A stretch of 64,000 nucleotides of DNA from Nitzschia putrida (GCA_016586335.1 BLYE01000029.1:124001-188000); one strand, 5' to 3'; positions 1 through 11,411 are shown, counted from the stretch's first letter. The notes: a model not told the origin generated them from the letters alone. Translations and numbers: made by a program.

Positions 1-1477
1 AGATCTTTGTGATTTGACCGCTGCCGCGTGTTTCCTTGACCCAACGCCGCACTTGGAGGTAACGTTCCACCAATGAAAGACATGTTAATCCGTCTGCTTC
101 GAGAAAGTCTAAGAGTCACACTCATGTTCCCTTCGTTGTTGGAATTTGAGCCCTTCATTTTTATCTGGATCGCCGGAATGTGAATTTGTGGGCAAGCTGC
201 TCTTGGGTGGTTGGAATGCATTCGATCCTTTCGTACGATATCAATGATGACACGAACACTCCGCCACAATTTCCCCCCCAACAACGGAGCAAGGGACAGT
301 GATCGCAGCAGATTCAAAGTCGTTCTACGGATCCACTGCCAAGCTTATGCCTGCTGTTGAACTGGATTAATATCACGCGGTTCGAACTATTCGTCACATT
401 TTGTCCCTTTGGCAAGTTCTGATAAGTGAAGACCTATCATACTATTGTCAATAATTGATGTTATGGTATGTCACTATGGATTTCCAAGACAATCCACGAC
501 GATGTTTCGGCTCACCGTGTTCAAACTGTATTATTAGTCTTCACTGAGGACATATATGCCATTGCAAGGTACTCGGATTCCTTCGGCAGAGATTCGAAAA
601 AGTTCCCTATCCAAGATGGGAAACAAGACATTCTGAGTAGACTGGCAGAAGGTTTCTGAGACAAAAAGCTCGTTCTCAACTGGGGAGGCTTCACTAGAAC
701 TCAATTGGTCTATTCATTGTTTGTCGAGGGCAAATCCGCAGCACTCACGCATATTGAAAAGGAACTTCATTTGGTGGGAAGTAACAAAAGATATACTTGA
801 ATCTTTGCATTCTCGCTATTTTCCAGCCTGAGTGAGCTTCAAGGACCTGAAGGACGTTAGTACTTGCTATCCACAAAACACGAAGCAATTGTGGAATGCG
901 AAGTCCAAATATCTTTGGACTGCTGTGGTAGTGCCTCCCCTATTACGTTTTAGTAGTTGCTTCTTTGACTTACCACCTGAACATGCATAATCAAACGCTT
1001 CCTCTTTTGCCAGAAACTTTATGTAACCAAAACTAATAACAGGATCCTACTCTCTCCTCCTCGTCTGGAGAAGCACCGACTACTACCTAGTAGAGTAGGG
1101 CACTCTTTCAATGATTGGTACGAGTACTGCACGAGGAGATACCTAGAAGGTATGAAGAAGCATGATTGGTGATTGGTTTTCCCAAAATCGATGATGGACT
1201 ACCTGGACTAGAGGGACCCTTCGTCTGACCGTTGCTGCAGCAGGATGACGTGACTATTCCCTTCAAGTTTCTTCAAGCGCTTCGGATATTCTATGACACT
1301 TCTTCGCATGAAAGCAGAACTCGTGTTACTACGACGTTGGTAGCATCATCTCAGTAGTAGCACGAAGTAATAGTACGTTAGTAAATTGGTGGAATTGCGA
1401 AACACCACTGTAAAGGTCAATAGCACCACAACAACAACTACTAACGTTTTAGTAATATGAAAATAGTTGCTACTAAA
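1..1477. other. Spacer without a recognisable gene
   Basis: I see no convincing coding region here. The longest ATG-initiated frame (468-659, 63 codons) resembles nothing I know. The right part, from about 1050, contains short TACTAC/AGTAGT stretches like those of the other spacers in the window. Confidence 0.5.
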
Positions 1478-2257
1478 TCAAAGCCGAACTTTCTTCGTAG
1501 GTCTTCCATCTGACACAGCTTCCTCCAGATCGTCAAATAGTAGCCAATTGTCTTGGTCCTCGTCATCATCTCCCAGACTGTCCCCTTTCAGAATATCCTC
1601 GATGTTCTGATCTGGTAGACGTATATTGGATCCATTAAAAGCATTCATGGGAAGAGTTGTAGACTTTTTAGGAGGCGGGCGGGTGCTGCCCGAACTGGTG
1701 CTTGACGTAGACCGTTCGGAATTGTTGGGAGAAATCAAAGCAGGCGAACGCTTCTGTTGAGTTTGTGATGAAATCGCTGGCAATTTAGGAATGGTGAAGT
1801 TATTCAATGGAGCCATTTTCTGAAGGGATCCACGCCCCCGGACAGTGTGTGGAGGCGATGTCTTCGGTGGAGAATTGGAAATTCCCAAAACCGAATCGAG
1901 TTCATCATCGTCGAAAAGATCTACCATTTTCTTTGCATGCAAACTTTGCTGAGCAGCAGGCTTCATGTTTCCTAGATTACCAGCCAGGTTTTTCATACTC
2001 CCGTTCATGCCATTGGATTGATATTGACTTTTGATTGTTGAAGAAGAAAACTGATCAGATGTGGGTGGGAGCATGTTGGCCATGTCGAAAAGATCATCAC
2101 TCCCAATCGACTTCGTGTTCCTTTGAGTCACACCCAAATACTGCTGCTGCTGTCTCACGAAATTGTTTTGCTGCTGGAATCCTTGACTGGATCGCGGCAT
2201 TGAGTGAGAGTTGGACAAAGAGTTGAGTTGGAGTCCGTACCCTGGCATGGTGTCCAT
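1478..2257 (-). CDS. Low-complexity, probably nuclear, hypothetical protein
   Basis: The predicted protein is 259 aa from the first ATG at 2257; the frame stays open further upstream but only with a GTG. No domain is recognised. The N-terminal third is rich in Gln, Asn and Ser. The middle contains a DLFDDDELDSVLG stretch followed by Ser/Pro/Thr-rich sequence. The C-terminus has an acidic-aromatic patch (DDDEDQDNWLLFDDLEEA) and ends in a basic PTKKVRL that could be a nuclear localisation signal. Acidic residues mixed with bulky hydrophobics resemble a transcription activation domain, so a transcription co-regulator is one possible reading; this is inference only. An upstream exon cannot be excluded because the N-terminus starts abruptly. 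Confidence 0.55.
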   Translation of the reverse strand: MDTMPGYGLQLNSLSNSHSMPRSSQGFQQQNNFVRQQQQYLGVTQRNTKSIGSDDLFDMANMLPPTSDQFSSSTIKSQYQSNGMNGSMKNLAGNLGNMKPAAQQSLHAKKMVDLFDDDELDSVLGISNSPPKTSPPHTVRGRGSLQKMAPLNNFTIPKLPAISSQTQQKRSPALISPNNSERSTSSTSSGSTRPPPKKSTTLPMNAFNGSNIRLPDQNIEDILKGDSLGDDDEDQDNWLLFDDLEEAVSDGRPTKKVRL

Positions 2258-4218
2258 TGATGAACTCGGGATGAAGAAAGTGTGGCAAGAGTTTGGTTTC
2301 AACACCTTATTATACGAGAATTGACTACCGGAGCATAGGGTACTCTTTCATGACTACGAAACATGTAGGGAGCCGTAGAAATGAGGACTGGGAAGGCGAA
2401 TGCCCGCGTCCTTTCTATACCGCTTTGGACGTAGAGAATCATAGAAGGATCACGTACATAAGACCCTTGGCCCATATTGTATCCTTGAGGCTTAAGAAAA
2501 TGTTGCAGAAAAAGGGACCCCGAAATGTCACATTTATATCGTAAGAGCCATTTGAGCATATCCCTTAAATAGTCCCACTAATAAATCGGAGAAATTGCTC
2601 CTCTTGATGACTTCCTTTTTAACAATATCATCAACATTGCATACCGTCTTTGCTGCAATCAGTAATACCCGGGTGACTGGTAGCTTAGCTGCTCTTCCTT
2701 CTAGCAAGCTAGCAAGGGGGAAAGTCCTCAGTGTCGGCAGGACTGACCTCTTCCTAACTCCCTAGTTCAGGCAATGCTAGTTAGGTCCCTTTTCGCTACT
2801 GCCCATTAGAACGAACCAAACCTTGAATCATTCAGCATATCAAAGCACTACTACCTATAATTCTTTCCGTCAATATACATTCCAACCGTTTGTTGCATCA
2901 AACATCATCATCTACCTAGCTAAACCTCCATGGAGAGGAGTATGCCTCGATGTCAAGAATCATATTGAGGGTTTTGCGAAGTCAAGGCTCAAAGTTCTTT
3001 CTTCTCTCTGGTATATCCTAGTGAAAACCATCAAAACATCATGGTGGTTGGCGGTTGTTGGAGGACATGCCTCACGAGCGCTACAATAATGATAGTAGTA
3101 GTTGCAAAACTGAGGATGCCATGTCACATCACATGCCTACTCTCTGCTCTGTCATTGCTGCTACCTATCAGTTCCAAAAAGATCTTTGAATCTTTCAGTT
3201 TGTTGAAAAGACTTGTCCAAGGCCGACAAAGTGACCTACTCGCACCAAGTTCCTGAATTTGGTTGCACGTTTAGCGTTCATTTCTGAAAAACAATGACAG
3301 CAAAAATGACAGGAGGACAAAATGGTTGATTCGGCTCCAGGAGGCGATACAGTTTGTCCGGTACTAAGAGAGCGACCTACCGGTGGTCACATACGGTTGT
3401 TCGTCAACAACAAACAACCTGAATAATTAACATGGATGTTCGGCGAATCCTAAAAACATCATGGAGCCGCTACTAACAGAAATACCTCACCGGTAGCTTG
3501 GGTACTAAAGACTACTAGTATACACTGACCAAACCGTGTATAGCAGTCTGTAGTACCGTACTCCTGGTATTGCGCACAAGTAGATTTAAGGTGAAACCAA
3601 GCCATCTTGTCTTGTGAGACAAGACATTCATGGTTCCTAATTCAACCTCAAACGCTCGACATGCTTCTCCATAGTTTGAACCGTGTCTTCCAGCCAGTTG
3701 GGGAGCACAGAGTAGTCGTTTTATATTGAACAAGTTGTTGTAGGCGCATATTATTATCTTAATAAAATATGAAGGTTTTAAGAAGAGAGGGAAAGTTCTG
3801 CCAAGTATATTATAGTGCCGGTGAAAATGTTGGAAGCAACTGGAAATTGCGATACACTGCTGTGTTTGAGCAGAGAAGGTGGGAGGGAGGAACTGATTGG
3901 TCTGCCACGTATCTCAATGTGTTCGCCTCCTAACAAATAAGGAAGTTTTTCGGACAGACGCTTCTCCGACATTTAATTAAGGATTGGCTGCAGAACAATT
4001 GTGCCACTTTTCTGGTATGACCCGCATCTAGCTACCGTGACAACCGGACCCCCGTTTCGGTACTCAGATATCAATAGTCGACACCACGATGTCAAAAGAA
4101 GACGCCAAATCTCCTTGAGCGACCCACTGTCCCAAGCCAAACAACAACAAGGGCCCCGAATCTCTCATATTTTTCGCAATCGTTCAAAGTAGCATCTTGG
4201 TTTCGAACAATTCTCATT
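2258..4218. other. Spacer, about 2 kb
   Basis: Both flanking genes point away from this spacer, so it probably holds two promoters. Several frames of 60-90 codons exist on both strands, but they overlap one another, often lack an ATG, and show no motif. I see nothing further in it. Confidence 0.45.
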
Positions 4219-5265
4219 ATGTCCTTCCAACCGAACAACATTCCAACCATGGCTCAGCCCAACTACAACAACAACAATACTTCAAACAATTGCTTCATGA
4301 ATAGATCAATGGTCGACAAGCCATGGGCCACCGAGAAGGACTCACTCCTTCGTGTATCAGCAACTACTTTCAATGATGCGTACCAACGGTCCGTTGCCTC
4401 GCTCTTCGCAGGCATTCAACCTGCAAGAACAGAAGATATTGCAAGTCGCGTGCTTGCCGAGCTTGCGGATGAATCTTTCCTTGAGCCTCTCACCGATGAT
4501 ATCTTCGATGAGATCCCCCAGCCTGCCCCCGCTCAAAGCTCTGGGGGTTTGAGCAATGTTCTCCAAAGCACACTTGATCAAGTGTTGAACATGGAACTCA
4601 AGTTGAAGGACAATGATCAAGCCCCCTCGACTAAGCGTCCTTCGCCTACTGCGCTTCCTCAAGAGGATACCAAGCGACGCCGCATTGCTGAGTCAACTCC
4701 GCAAAGTGAACAAGATGAGGATCCCACTCGGCGGTTCCGTCCTTATCAATCCGAACAGTGGACTGAGAAGTTCGATGAACTCAAGACTTTCCGAGAACAG
4801 CGAGGGCACTGCTGTGTTCCTCACACATTTGATGAGAATCCAAGTTTGGCACGTTGGGTTAAACGTCAACGATACCAATACAAGCTGAAGAATGAGGGCA
4901 AGGCCAGTACTATGACGGATGAACGAATTACTCTATTGGAAAATGTTGGCTTTGTTTGGGATTCTCATGGAGCTAGTTGGATGGAGCGATGGAATGAGCT
5001 CGCTGAGTTCTCTAAACTACATGGCCATGCGAACGTTCCTTCCAATCATGCTCCTAACCCTCAATTGGCTACTTGGGTCAAGTGCCAACGAAGGCAATAC
5101 AAACTGTTTTGGGAGGGAAAGCCAAGCAACATGAGCTTGGAGCGAATCAACAGGCTAGAGCAAGTCGGTTTTGAATGGGAGCTTCGAGCAAGCCACAAGA
5201 AGTCTCCCAAGAAAGAGCAACCACCTCCACCACCTCCATCGTTTCCTTCGGCATGGCCCTTCTAA
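4219..5265 (+). CDS. Helicase-associated (HA) domain protein, two repeats
   Basis: The protein is 348 aa from the ATG at 4219. The N-terminal half (about residues 1-170) is disordered and Asn/Pro-rich, with a basic TKRRRIAES that could be a nuclear localisation signal. Two consecutive helicase-associated domains follow (about 175-245 and 250-320). Each has the pattern W-x3-F/W-x2-L-x2-F-x5-H-x2-VP, then L/A-x-WV-x2-QR-x2-YK, then R-x2-L-x2-VGF-x-W. The HA domain was named from bacterial helicases, where it is a putative nucleic-acid-binding module, but in diatoms it occurs in many stand-alone proteins. No helicase motor is present. A Pro-rich tail (EQPPPPPPSF) ends the protein. A DNA-binding or regulatory role is inferred. 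The gene is single-exon. Confidence 0.85.
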   Translation: MSFQPNNIPTMAQPNYNNNNTSNNCFMNRSMVDKPWATEKDSLLRVSATTFNDAYQRSVASLFAGIQPARTEDIASRVLAELADESFLEPLTDDIFDEIPQPAPAQSSGGLSNVLQSTLDQVLNMELKLKDNDQAPSTKRPSPTALPQEDTKRRRIAESTPQSEQDEDPTRRFRPYQSEQWTEKFDELKTFREQRGHCCVPHTFDENPSLARWVKRQRYQYKLKNEGKASTMTDERITLLENVGFVWDSHGASWMERWNELAEFSKLHGHANVPSNHAPNPQLATWVKCQRRQYKLFWEGKPSNMSLERINRLEQVGFEWELRASHKKSPKKEQPPPPPPSFPSAWPF

Positions 5266-6174
5266 AAAGAGAGCCGAACCTTGAGGTTCCGGGGTGGGGT
5301 TGTTTGTTTCTTAGCGTTTTTCCCGTTTGACTATCTAGCCTTAAACAATTTAGGGCCACGTAGAGTTCTATCACCTTCCCACTTCTCAAAATCCCCAATG
5401 TATTTATCAACAAAGTACTGCAAATCAGTATGACCCCCAGAAAAGGTGCGACCAATTAATGGGAAGTTTCAGTCTACTGGTACGTAGTATGTGAATCTTC
5501 AAACAGCTCCTATGAATCAACTCCTTCGTGATCACTGACTTTATAAGTCTTGGATCGGAGAGTCCCAAGGTTTATATCACTGGGTTCGCGCTTTACGTGC
5601 TTCCGGTGCACTATCGAGAATCTATGGTCCTACTCACGGTGGTCGTTGGGCTTTAGTTTCAGTCGTGAGTCTTGAGTCGTAAACGTGAGTCTTGAGTCGT
5701 AAACGTTAGTTGAAAGTCGTGCGAGGAACGAAGCGAACGAAAAAGATACGGTGGCGGCGTGATGTTGCTGGTCTCTACGGAAGTAGAAACTTCATAAAAC
5801 TGCTCAAGACCATTTCAGTCTATGAGCTAAAACTTCTTCTACAGGCAAAAACATACAGGGCGAATCCCGCCATGCAATGAAGATGATGGTGATTATAGTC
5901 CGAGATCTTGTGATGACATGCCTCAACGGCTTTTCCACTTTCCATATAGTCACCCCAACGAATTTCATGGAAGGTCTGGAAAAATGATCAACTAATGCAA
6001 CAGACGTTGTCAGAATTACTCAATTTGGCTTGCAACCACCTTTCTCTATTAGTTTATTCTCATCAAATTATGGATTGCACAGCGTAGCTTCAACTCAAAA
6101 TTCGCCACCCGCTCGAATCCGCTCGAATTTTCTGCGGGGTTAGCAGAGTGCGACAATCATCTTTTCCCTGTATA
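5266..6174. other. Spacer between convergent genes
   Basis: This is the 3' flank of both neighbours. Just after the upstream stop there is a small hairpin (GAACC-TTGA-GGTTC, about 5277-5290). A 20-bp tandem duplication lies at 5664-5703. No gene is visible. Confidence 0.5.
5664..5703. repeat. Two-copy 20-bp tandem repeat
   Basis: The unit CGTGAGTCTTGAGTCGTAAA occurs twice back to back, followed by a partial third copy beginning CGTTAGT. It lies in a spacer and looks like simple slippage or unequal exchange. Confidence 0.8.
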
Positions 6175-6669
6175 TTACAATCCTTTATTTTGGCGCACTC
6201 GAAGGGCTTGAAACATGATGAGGTCAAAGTTTCGACCAAACCGCTGTTCGAAATGAGATGGAGTTTGCTTCATAGCATCGCATTGCTCTGTTGCGCACTC
6301 GGAGACAGTTTCCTCCTCCTTTTCGTCTTCGTTTGGCTTGCCCAATGCATACCGACAAACTGGGCAGGAGTAATTTCTGGAAAACCATTCAGCCGCACAG
6401 TCGCGACAGAAATAATGGTTGCATGGCAAGAGCGAGACCGTGCAGTTGATCTCAAATTTGTCGGCACAGATGGGGCATTCCTCATATCCCTCACTGATAG
6501 CTTTGAGTCGCAACGTGATAGGAGAGTAAATATCTGCAATGGTGATCTTTTCGCCGTATCCTGCGTCGGATTGCTTGGGAAGGTGTGGCATTGATTCTGC
6601 AGAATCGGCTCGGGGTTGAGCAGTTTCCACTTGGCTCGATCTTCGTTGTCTTCGCAGTGAGAACTTCAT
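6175..6669 (-). CDS. RING-HC finger protein, probable E3 ubiquitin ligase
   Basis: The protein is 164 aa, starting at the ATG complementary to 6667-6669. A C3HC4 RING finger lies at about residues 70-112: CPIC, then PCNHYFCRDC (Cys-x-His-x2-Cys-x2-Cys), then CPVC. RING fingers recruit E2 ubiquitin-conjugating enzymes, so an E3 ligase role is expected from the family; the substrate is unknown. The N-terminus is Arg-rich (KFSLRRQRRSS) and could be a nuclear or mitochondrial signal. The tail has an acidic run (EDEKEEE). No membrane segment is seen. A second RING protein, of the H2 type, lies 5 kb away on the other strand. Confidence 0.85.
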   Translation of the reverse strand: MKFSLRRQRRSSQVETAQPRADSAESMPHLPKQSDAGYGEKITIADIYSPITLRLKAISEGYEECPICADKFEINCTVSLLPCNHYFCRDCAAEWFSRNYSCPVCRYALGKPNEDEKEEETVSECATEQCDAMKQTPSHFEQRFGRNFDLIMFQALRVRQNKGL

Positions 6670-7771
6670 GATTGGAAAGATTTCTTGATTTTTTGTTCAC
6701 TGTGGATCAGCGTTGATGCCTTGACTGACACAAGCTAGCAAAGATTGTGAAAATCTTCGAAAAGTTGATCACTGATTGCTGCTGCTCACTACTGCTCACC
6801 CAAACCGGTGCACAGAATTCCGAGGGGAAGTTCTCACCGGTCCGAAACGAACTCAGGGGTCGAGAATCGCTCGTCCCGACTACTAAATACAATGAGACGG
6901 CCATATCTTGGGTGGCTTCTTGAAGAACGTAAAGATGGTGGTACGAAGCTAAATGTACCATAGCGCGCAACCAATTTCATAAGTACATTACGCTTGCAGC
7001 GTTGGCATCGGACGTTTTGTTCGTCGTTTCCGACGAGCAATCGTGCTCACGAAAACCTGCCAGATAAGTTCATTAATAAATTCTACAGTTGATTGTACGA
7101 TTGTACTAGGTACCATACAACCAAGTTTGAGTAGTCTTGCAGTGTGGGGTTTCAGTTTCAGTAAAGAACGTTTGCAGCAACATCACTATGACCATGTCAA
7201 TCGTAGTTGTGTCTTTTTGCTCAGGTAACAACAAGATACTAGTAGAAGCTAGCCTCCAGCTCTAGCAAATACTATGTGTCGGGGGGTCGTCTCCTTTCTT
7301 ACAAATTGTAGTTGCCCCTATTAGTTTACAAGAGAGGCTCCTCAATCATTCATAGTGCTGAGTTCGTTCGGAACCCTATCCTCAGCACCCGCTACTTCCA
7401 CCTTTAGATGATGTTTCATCGACCACCAAGACACCACTACTACTGTACCGGTTATACTCTCAAGCACAAAGAAAAAACAGGATTTATCATGATGTACTGT
7501 ACCAGCACCCATCGGAACATTTCGTAGTAGGAGTGTTGGCTCCTCGATCAAGATCAGCTTGCTCCTGAAGCAACAGTCAAGCAGAGAAGCAACTACGATG
7601 ATTTTATATTCTCACGTGATCATTCGGAGCCACAAAGTTGCATTTTCGTCATCAAGAGAAGTGTGTTGTTTTCTTATTCTTTTAGGTACGAGTACACGAA
7701 TGGACACATAACTGTGGATTTGTATGTATGGTACAGATGATGTAAATATTATTATGTAGAAGGTAGTCGGA
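6670..7771. other. Spacer
   Basis: No gene is recognised. Frames of 60-90 codons occur but are mutually overlapping and without motifs. The part around 7240-7450 has TAGTAG/CTACTAC tracts like other spacers. Confidence 0.45.
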
Positions 7772-8263
7772 TTAATCCTTTGGAGGGAATGGCTGTTCAC
7801 CCCAAGGTTCATTGCTGGCTTCAACGATTCTTAGGGCTTCTGTTACCATATCCAAACAAGTCATTCTTGCAGATGATGGAAACAAGTATTCTTGTTCTTG
7901 GGCAAGAATGGAGCGAAAAAAGCCACGGGTGGAACGCTCTCCATCATGGAATTGCCTGGAGGCGGTTCTTCTTCGTCGTACAGCAATCAATGTGGTGGTC
8001 TCCTCCTCCTCCTGTTGATCATGTGATGGAGAAGAGAAATTGAAGTCCCATGCAGCTCCAGTGGGCGCGCTTTGAAGTGCGCTGTCTTCCTCTTCGTCTA
8101 CTTCTGGAGTTGCAGCTGCAGTCCTTCGACCCTCACTGAAGAATCCCTCTTCTGGAGTCGAGGAGGAGGAGGAGGAGGAGCGTCCTGACGGGGAAGCGTT
8201 CAAAAGAAAGTCTCTGAGGTTGTTACAGTCGTTGCTGCTGCCATTGTTGGAAAGTGGTTGCAT
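7772..8263 (-). CDS. Hypothetical Ser/Glu-rich protein
   Basis: The protein is 163 aa from the ATG complementary to 8261-8263. It is not recognised. It contains a run of seven Ser (residues about 29-36), acidic runs (VDEEED, QQEEEE), and a basic patch (AVRRRRTASRQ) that may be a nuclear signal or a kinase site. The C-terminal 45 residues (from about GFFRSILAQEQEYLF) look more ordered, with a short helix MTCLDMVTEALRIVEASNEPW. Most of it would be disordered. Codon usage and length are compatible with a real gene, but low complexity makes a chance open frame possible. Confidence 0.45.
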   Translation of the reverse strand: MQPLSNNGSSNDCNNLRDFLLNASPSGRSSSSSSSTPEEGFFSEGRRTAAATPEVDEEEDSALQSAPTGAAWDFNFSSPSHDQQEEEETTTLIAVRRRRTASRQFHDGERSTRGFFRSILAQEQEYLFPSSARMTCLDMVTEALRIVEASNEPWGEQPFPPKD

Positions 8264-9120
8264 GCTTGTATTTTATGTTCGACTTTCTGGTTTCTTTCGG
8301 TCACTTGTTTCCAACAATTTGTGAGTGTCAGGTTTGACCTGCATCTTGCCAAGTTGCCAGCGACGGTGATGCGTGATGCCTCGAGGACCCGCTGGCAGAA
8401 ACTTTTTCTCTTTGCTGACAATATGCCTTTTGCCACAAAGTGACTGTCCGTAGGGGGTTCTCTGACATTGCTTAGCTTTTTTGAGAGGTAATAAAAGAAA
8501 AGAATGAATGCACAGAAGCACAAATTCTGTGATTGCAGCAGCACGAATCCGATAAGGGGCTGCAACCCGCGATTTCTTCGGCGACGGTCTCGCGTCAAGG
8601 TATTTTCCAATTTGACACATGTGTGTATCGATGTTAGTGGAAGTAGGATGGGCCCAATCCTAAGAAATCTTCAGGCTGCTATTAACTATTATCTCTACTG
8701 ATGAGGAGATCCACAGGAGTTTCGGTCACAACCGAGTGTCCAAAAGTTCCCCAGGATTTCAAGATCGAACGAGTTCCTCCTCCTCTAGAGTTGTCATTAC
8801 ATTACCCTGGTACAAACTACTACCGGTACTACTAATGGAGTACCATCTTTGGCCATTGCGCCTCGTCGTACATGATGTAGTACTGTTGGTCGATAATTGC
8901 CTTTCGCAGCTGCTATACCAACGCCGTAGCATCGCAGTCCGAACAATCACGAGAGACGACACTTTTAAGGCGATTGCTACCCTCTTTTGCAAATATGATC
9001 AGCAGCTGCCTGTTGCAATAAATGAAGTGCTGAGGTTCCACGCATTCTCGTATCTCCGAAAGGTATTCACTGTTGGACTCTTCTTCTGGTGACTTGTGAG
9101 TGCTTTTTATTACTAGTAGT

Positions 9121-9210
9121 AGATGTTCCGGAAAGTTAAACCAGAATCAACAGTCCAAGTAGTCATTTTGTTGCGTTAAACCAGATCTGGTTTATTTTTC
9201 CGAACTATCA
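9121..9210. mobile_element. MITE-like short inverted-repeat element A
   Basis: The left end GATGTTCCGGAAAGTTAAAC and the right end (read on the other strand as GATAGTTCGGAAAAATAAAC) form an imperfect terminal inverted repeat of about 24 bp around a 90-bp unit. There is no coding capacity. The same ends recur in the unit 46 bp downstream, which argues for a mobile origin. Confidence 0.5.
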
Positions 9211-9255
9211 CGAGTAGTACCCCGCGATATTTTCGTGCTTTCCGACCTCTACCAC

Positions 9256-9314
9256 AGATAGTTCCGGAAAATTAAACCAGATCGAACCCGAGCCGGTTTA
9301 ACTTTCCGAACTAC
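9256..9314. mobile_element. MITE-like short inverted-repeat element B
   Basis: A 59-bp unit has inverted ends: left TAGTTCCGGAAAATTAAACC and right (other strand) TAGTTCGGAAAGTTAAACC. They match each other and the ends of the neighbouring unit at 9121-9210. This is probably a shortened copy of the same non-autonomous element. Confidence 0.5.
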
Positions 9315-10800
9315 TTGGTATGGTGCGAACCGTACTAGCGATAGTACTACACAAGGCTGTCCAACATGAGTAAATTGCGAGTGCTGGGACTACGACGACA
9401 CCAGACGAAGAAAGCGATGGACAGTGACAGACTAAAGTACACCTACGAACTAGTACTACTAATAAAAATACCACATTAACGTTAGTACTACTAGTACTAG
9501 TACCACCGTTGGTGTTAGTACTATGCCACAGTTTGTACTAGTAGGCGGTAGAGGTGCCACAACCTCTAGTAGTATTGGGAGTTATCGGTTCTCAGCTCAC
9601 AACAATGCTCATAATTCTAGTTCCATGTACCAAGCTATATTTCTAGTACTACCAGTACTTCTTCTATAGCTACTATAAACTGTTTGTAGTAAAAGAGTAA
9701 CACAATTATACTTCCAGAAGGAAAACTTTGTACAAAGCCATAATAAACGTAGTATAGTACTAGAGAACAAGGTTGGTCTAGAAATGAATTCTAGGATGTC
9801 ATTGTATTAATGTTAATAATAATATTTCTCTGGTGCTCTCTTTATTGTGTTAGAACTGGTAGTAGCACCAAGTAGATTTGTTCACACTCAATTCATCGCT
9901 TCTTCTATCTATCTTTGTGCTACTCGTCCCGTTGGAATCCACGGGTTTGCGCATAGCAACCACACACGAACTTTTTGTTTTCCAATGCTATGCAATTGTA
10001 ACGATTCCAAACGAAGCAAAATGCTACTTGTACAACTTCGTTCCACCTTCCATTCCATATCGTTTTCAACTTGAAGATGACAACGCTCATAACATTGTAC
10101 TCCCAGTAGCATAAACTTCGTAGGCAACGAAGACAGATATTACTAGGGTAGTATGAGGCATGCTACTACTCACAGCTCACAGGCCAAGAAGGTTTTAGCA
10201 ATTGGTGGTACTACTCTGGTAGTAATGAAGCTGCGATCATACGATGGAATGGTGCTCCTCATTCCCCCAACAACAAAACCAATTGGAAGCGAAACAATGC
10301 CTCACCACCAGTTGGGACGTCATTGTTGGTAGGACGAAGATGTGGGCTGCATCCCATTCCTCAACCCCCAGCAAATGTTACTTCTTCTTTACAAATTTTC
10401 CTCACTCATAGTATATTAGAATGAATACCCACATCACATTTCGTAATATTTTTGTAGAGGTCGTATCGGTTGATTGTTGTCATGACAACGCTGTGGCGAT
10501 GTGGCGTCATTCTGTGCACAGGCATCATGTGGTGAATTAGACTGGTGAATTAGACTTGGTGTTCTTCGGTGACTTTGTTCTAGTAGTTGTAGCTTTTTTT
10601 GTCCTTTGTCTGGCTTCGGTTAGAGAAGCAGTAGTCGGTGATCATGGTGGGTTCTCAGTAGTGCTTGTTGATTGTCATTTCGGCTTTCGGCTTGTGACGG
10701 CTTGTGACGACTGGAATTTCAAGGCGTCTGGACGATGCTTTGTGGGTACACAACGTACGAAGTGCGTAGGTTCTACCGTAGAATTTTGTACGAGGTAGCA

Positions 10801-10829
10801 TTAAACCGTGACAGACAGACGCGGTTTAA
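10801..10829. repeat. Short inverted repeat related to the MITE ends
   Basis: Arms TTAAACCG and CGGTTTAA enclose 13 bases, and the right arm continues as CTTTCC, matching the inner end of the elements at 9121-9314. It is possibly a degraded third copy. Confidence 0.35.
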
Positions 10830-11411
10830 CTTTCCTGGGCACTATTAGCTAGGGAGGTACCGGTAGTTTCGTATGGGAGTAATGCTTCGCATTCAAAAGA
10901 GATCCATCAGCAGAGAACCCTCTCCCCCAGAGAACTTTTTACACCAGCGGTACTGCCCCTTGAAATTGCCTTATACTACTTGATCGAGCAAGCTTTGCCC
11001 ACATTCCAGCAATCAAAATTGTTCCTCCTGGTATAGCATTGAAAGTTGAATTAATTAACTCATATCCTTCACCCTTTCATCCTTTAGTTGTAGGGGAATC
11101 GGGTACAGTACTCGTAGCCTAAAGCGAGCAACGAGTTCGAAGTAGCAGCAGTCAAAGCAGTCGAGGCTGATTCCGGTTGCGCATCTGAAAGGACATCGTA
11201 TACGACGTCCAAAGGATGTTGCACATATGAAATGGCTGTCATACATTGCAATGACAAGGTGTGTTCGTTCGTCGGGGCGCTTGCCGTGACACCTACCTCA
11301 CATCATCATTCTCGTTGAAAAAGAACTTTTGTGTTTTTCTGCTGTTCCCATCCCAAGGTTGCTTCTGGGAGCCATCAAGCAAACACCTTCACGTAAATAA
11401 GCAACCAGAAG

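Larger units (their letters stand above)
8264..11411. other. Repeat-rich gene desert, about 3.1 kb
   Basis: No convincing gene is found. Open frames at 8736-9092, 9878-10114 and 10556-10798 begin with GTG or TTG rather than ATG and show no motif. The interval contains two MITE-like inverted-repeat units (9121-9314), a related inverted repeat at 10801-10829, and dense ACTAGTACT/AGTACTACT tracts around 9330-9760. Confidence 0.55.

Noticed and set aside
468..659. 63-codon ATG frame near the left edge
   Set aside because: No motif, no neighbour support, and frames of this size are expected by chance at this base composition.
8736..9092. 118-codon plus-strand frame with a hydrophobic segment
   Set aside because: It starts with GTG, has no ATG in a useful place, overlaps spacer-type TAC/GTA sequence, and runs up to the MITE-like unit.
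9878..10114. Plus-strand frame with a signal-peptide-like start
   Set aside because: The start codon is TTG and no ATG precedes the hydrophobic part. No homologue recognised.
10556..10798. Plus-strand frame with hydrophobic N-terminus and several Cys
   Set aside because: TTG start, no ATG, and its 3' end runs into the short inverted repeat at 10801.
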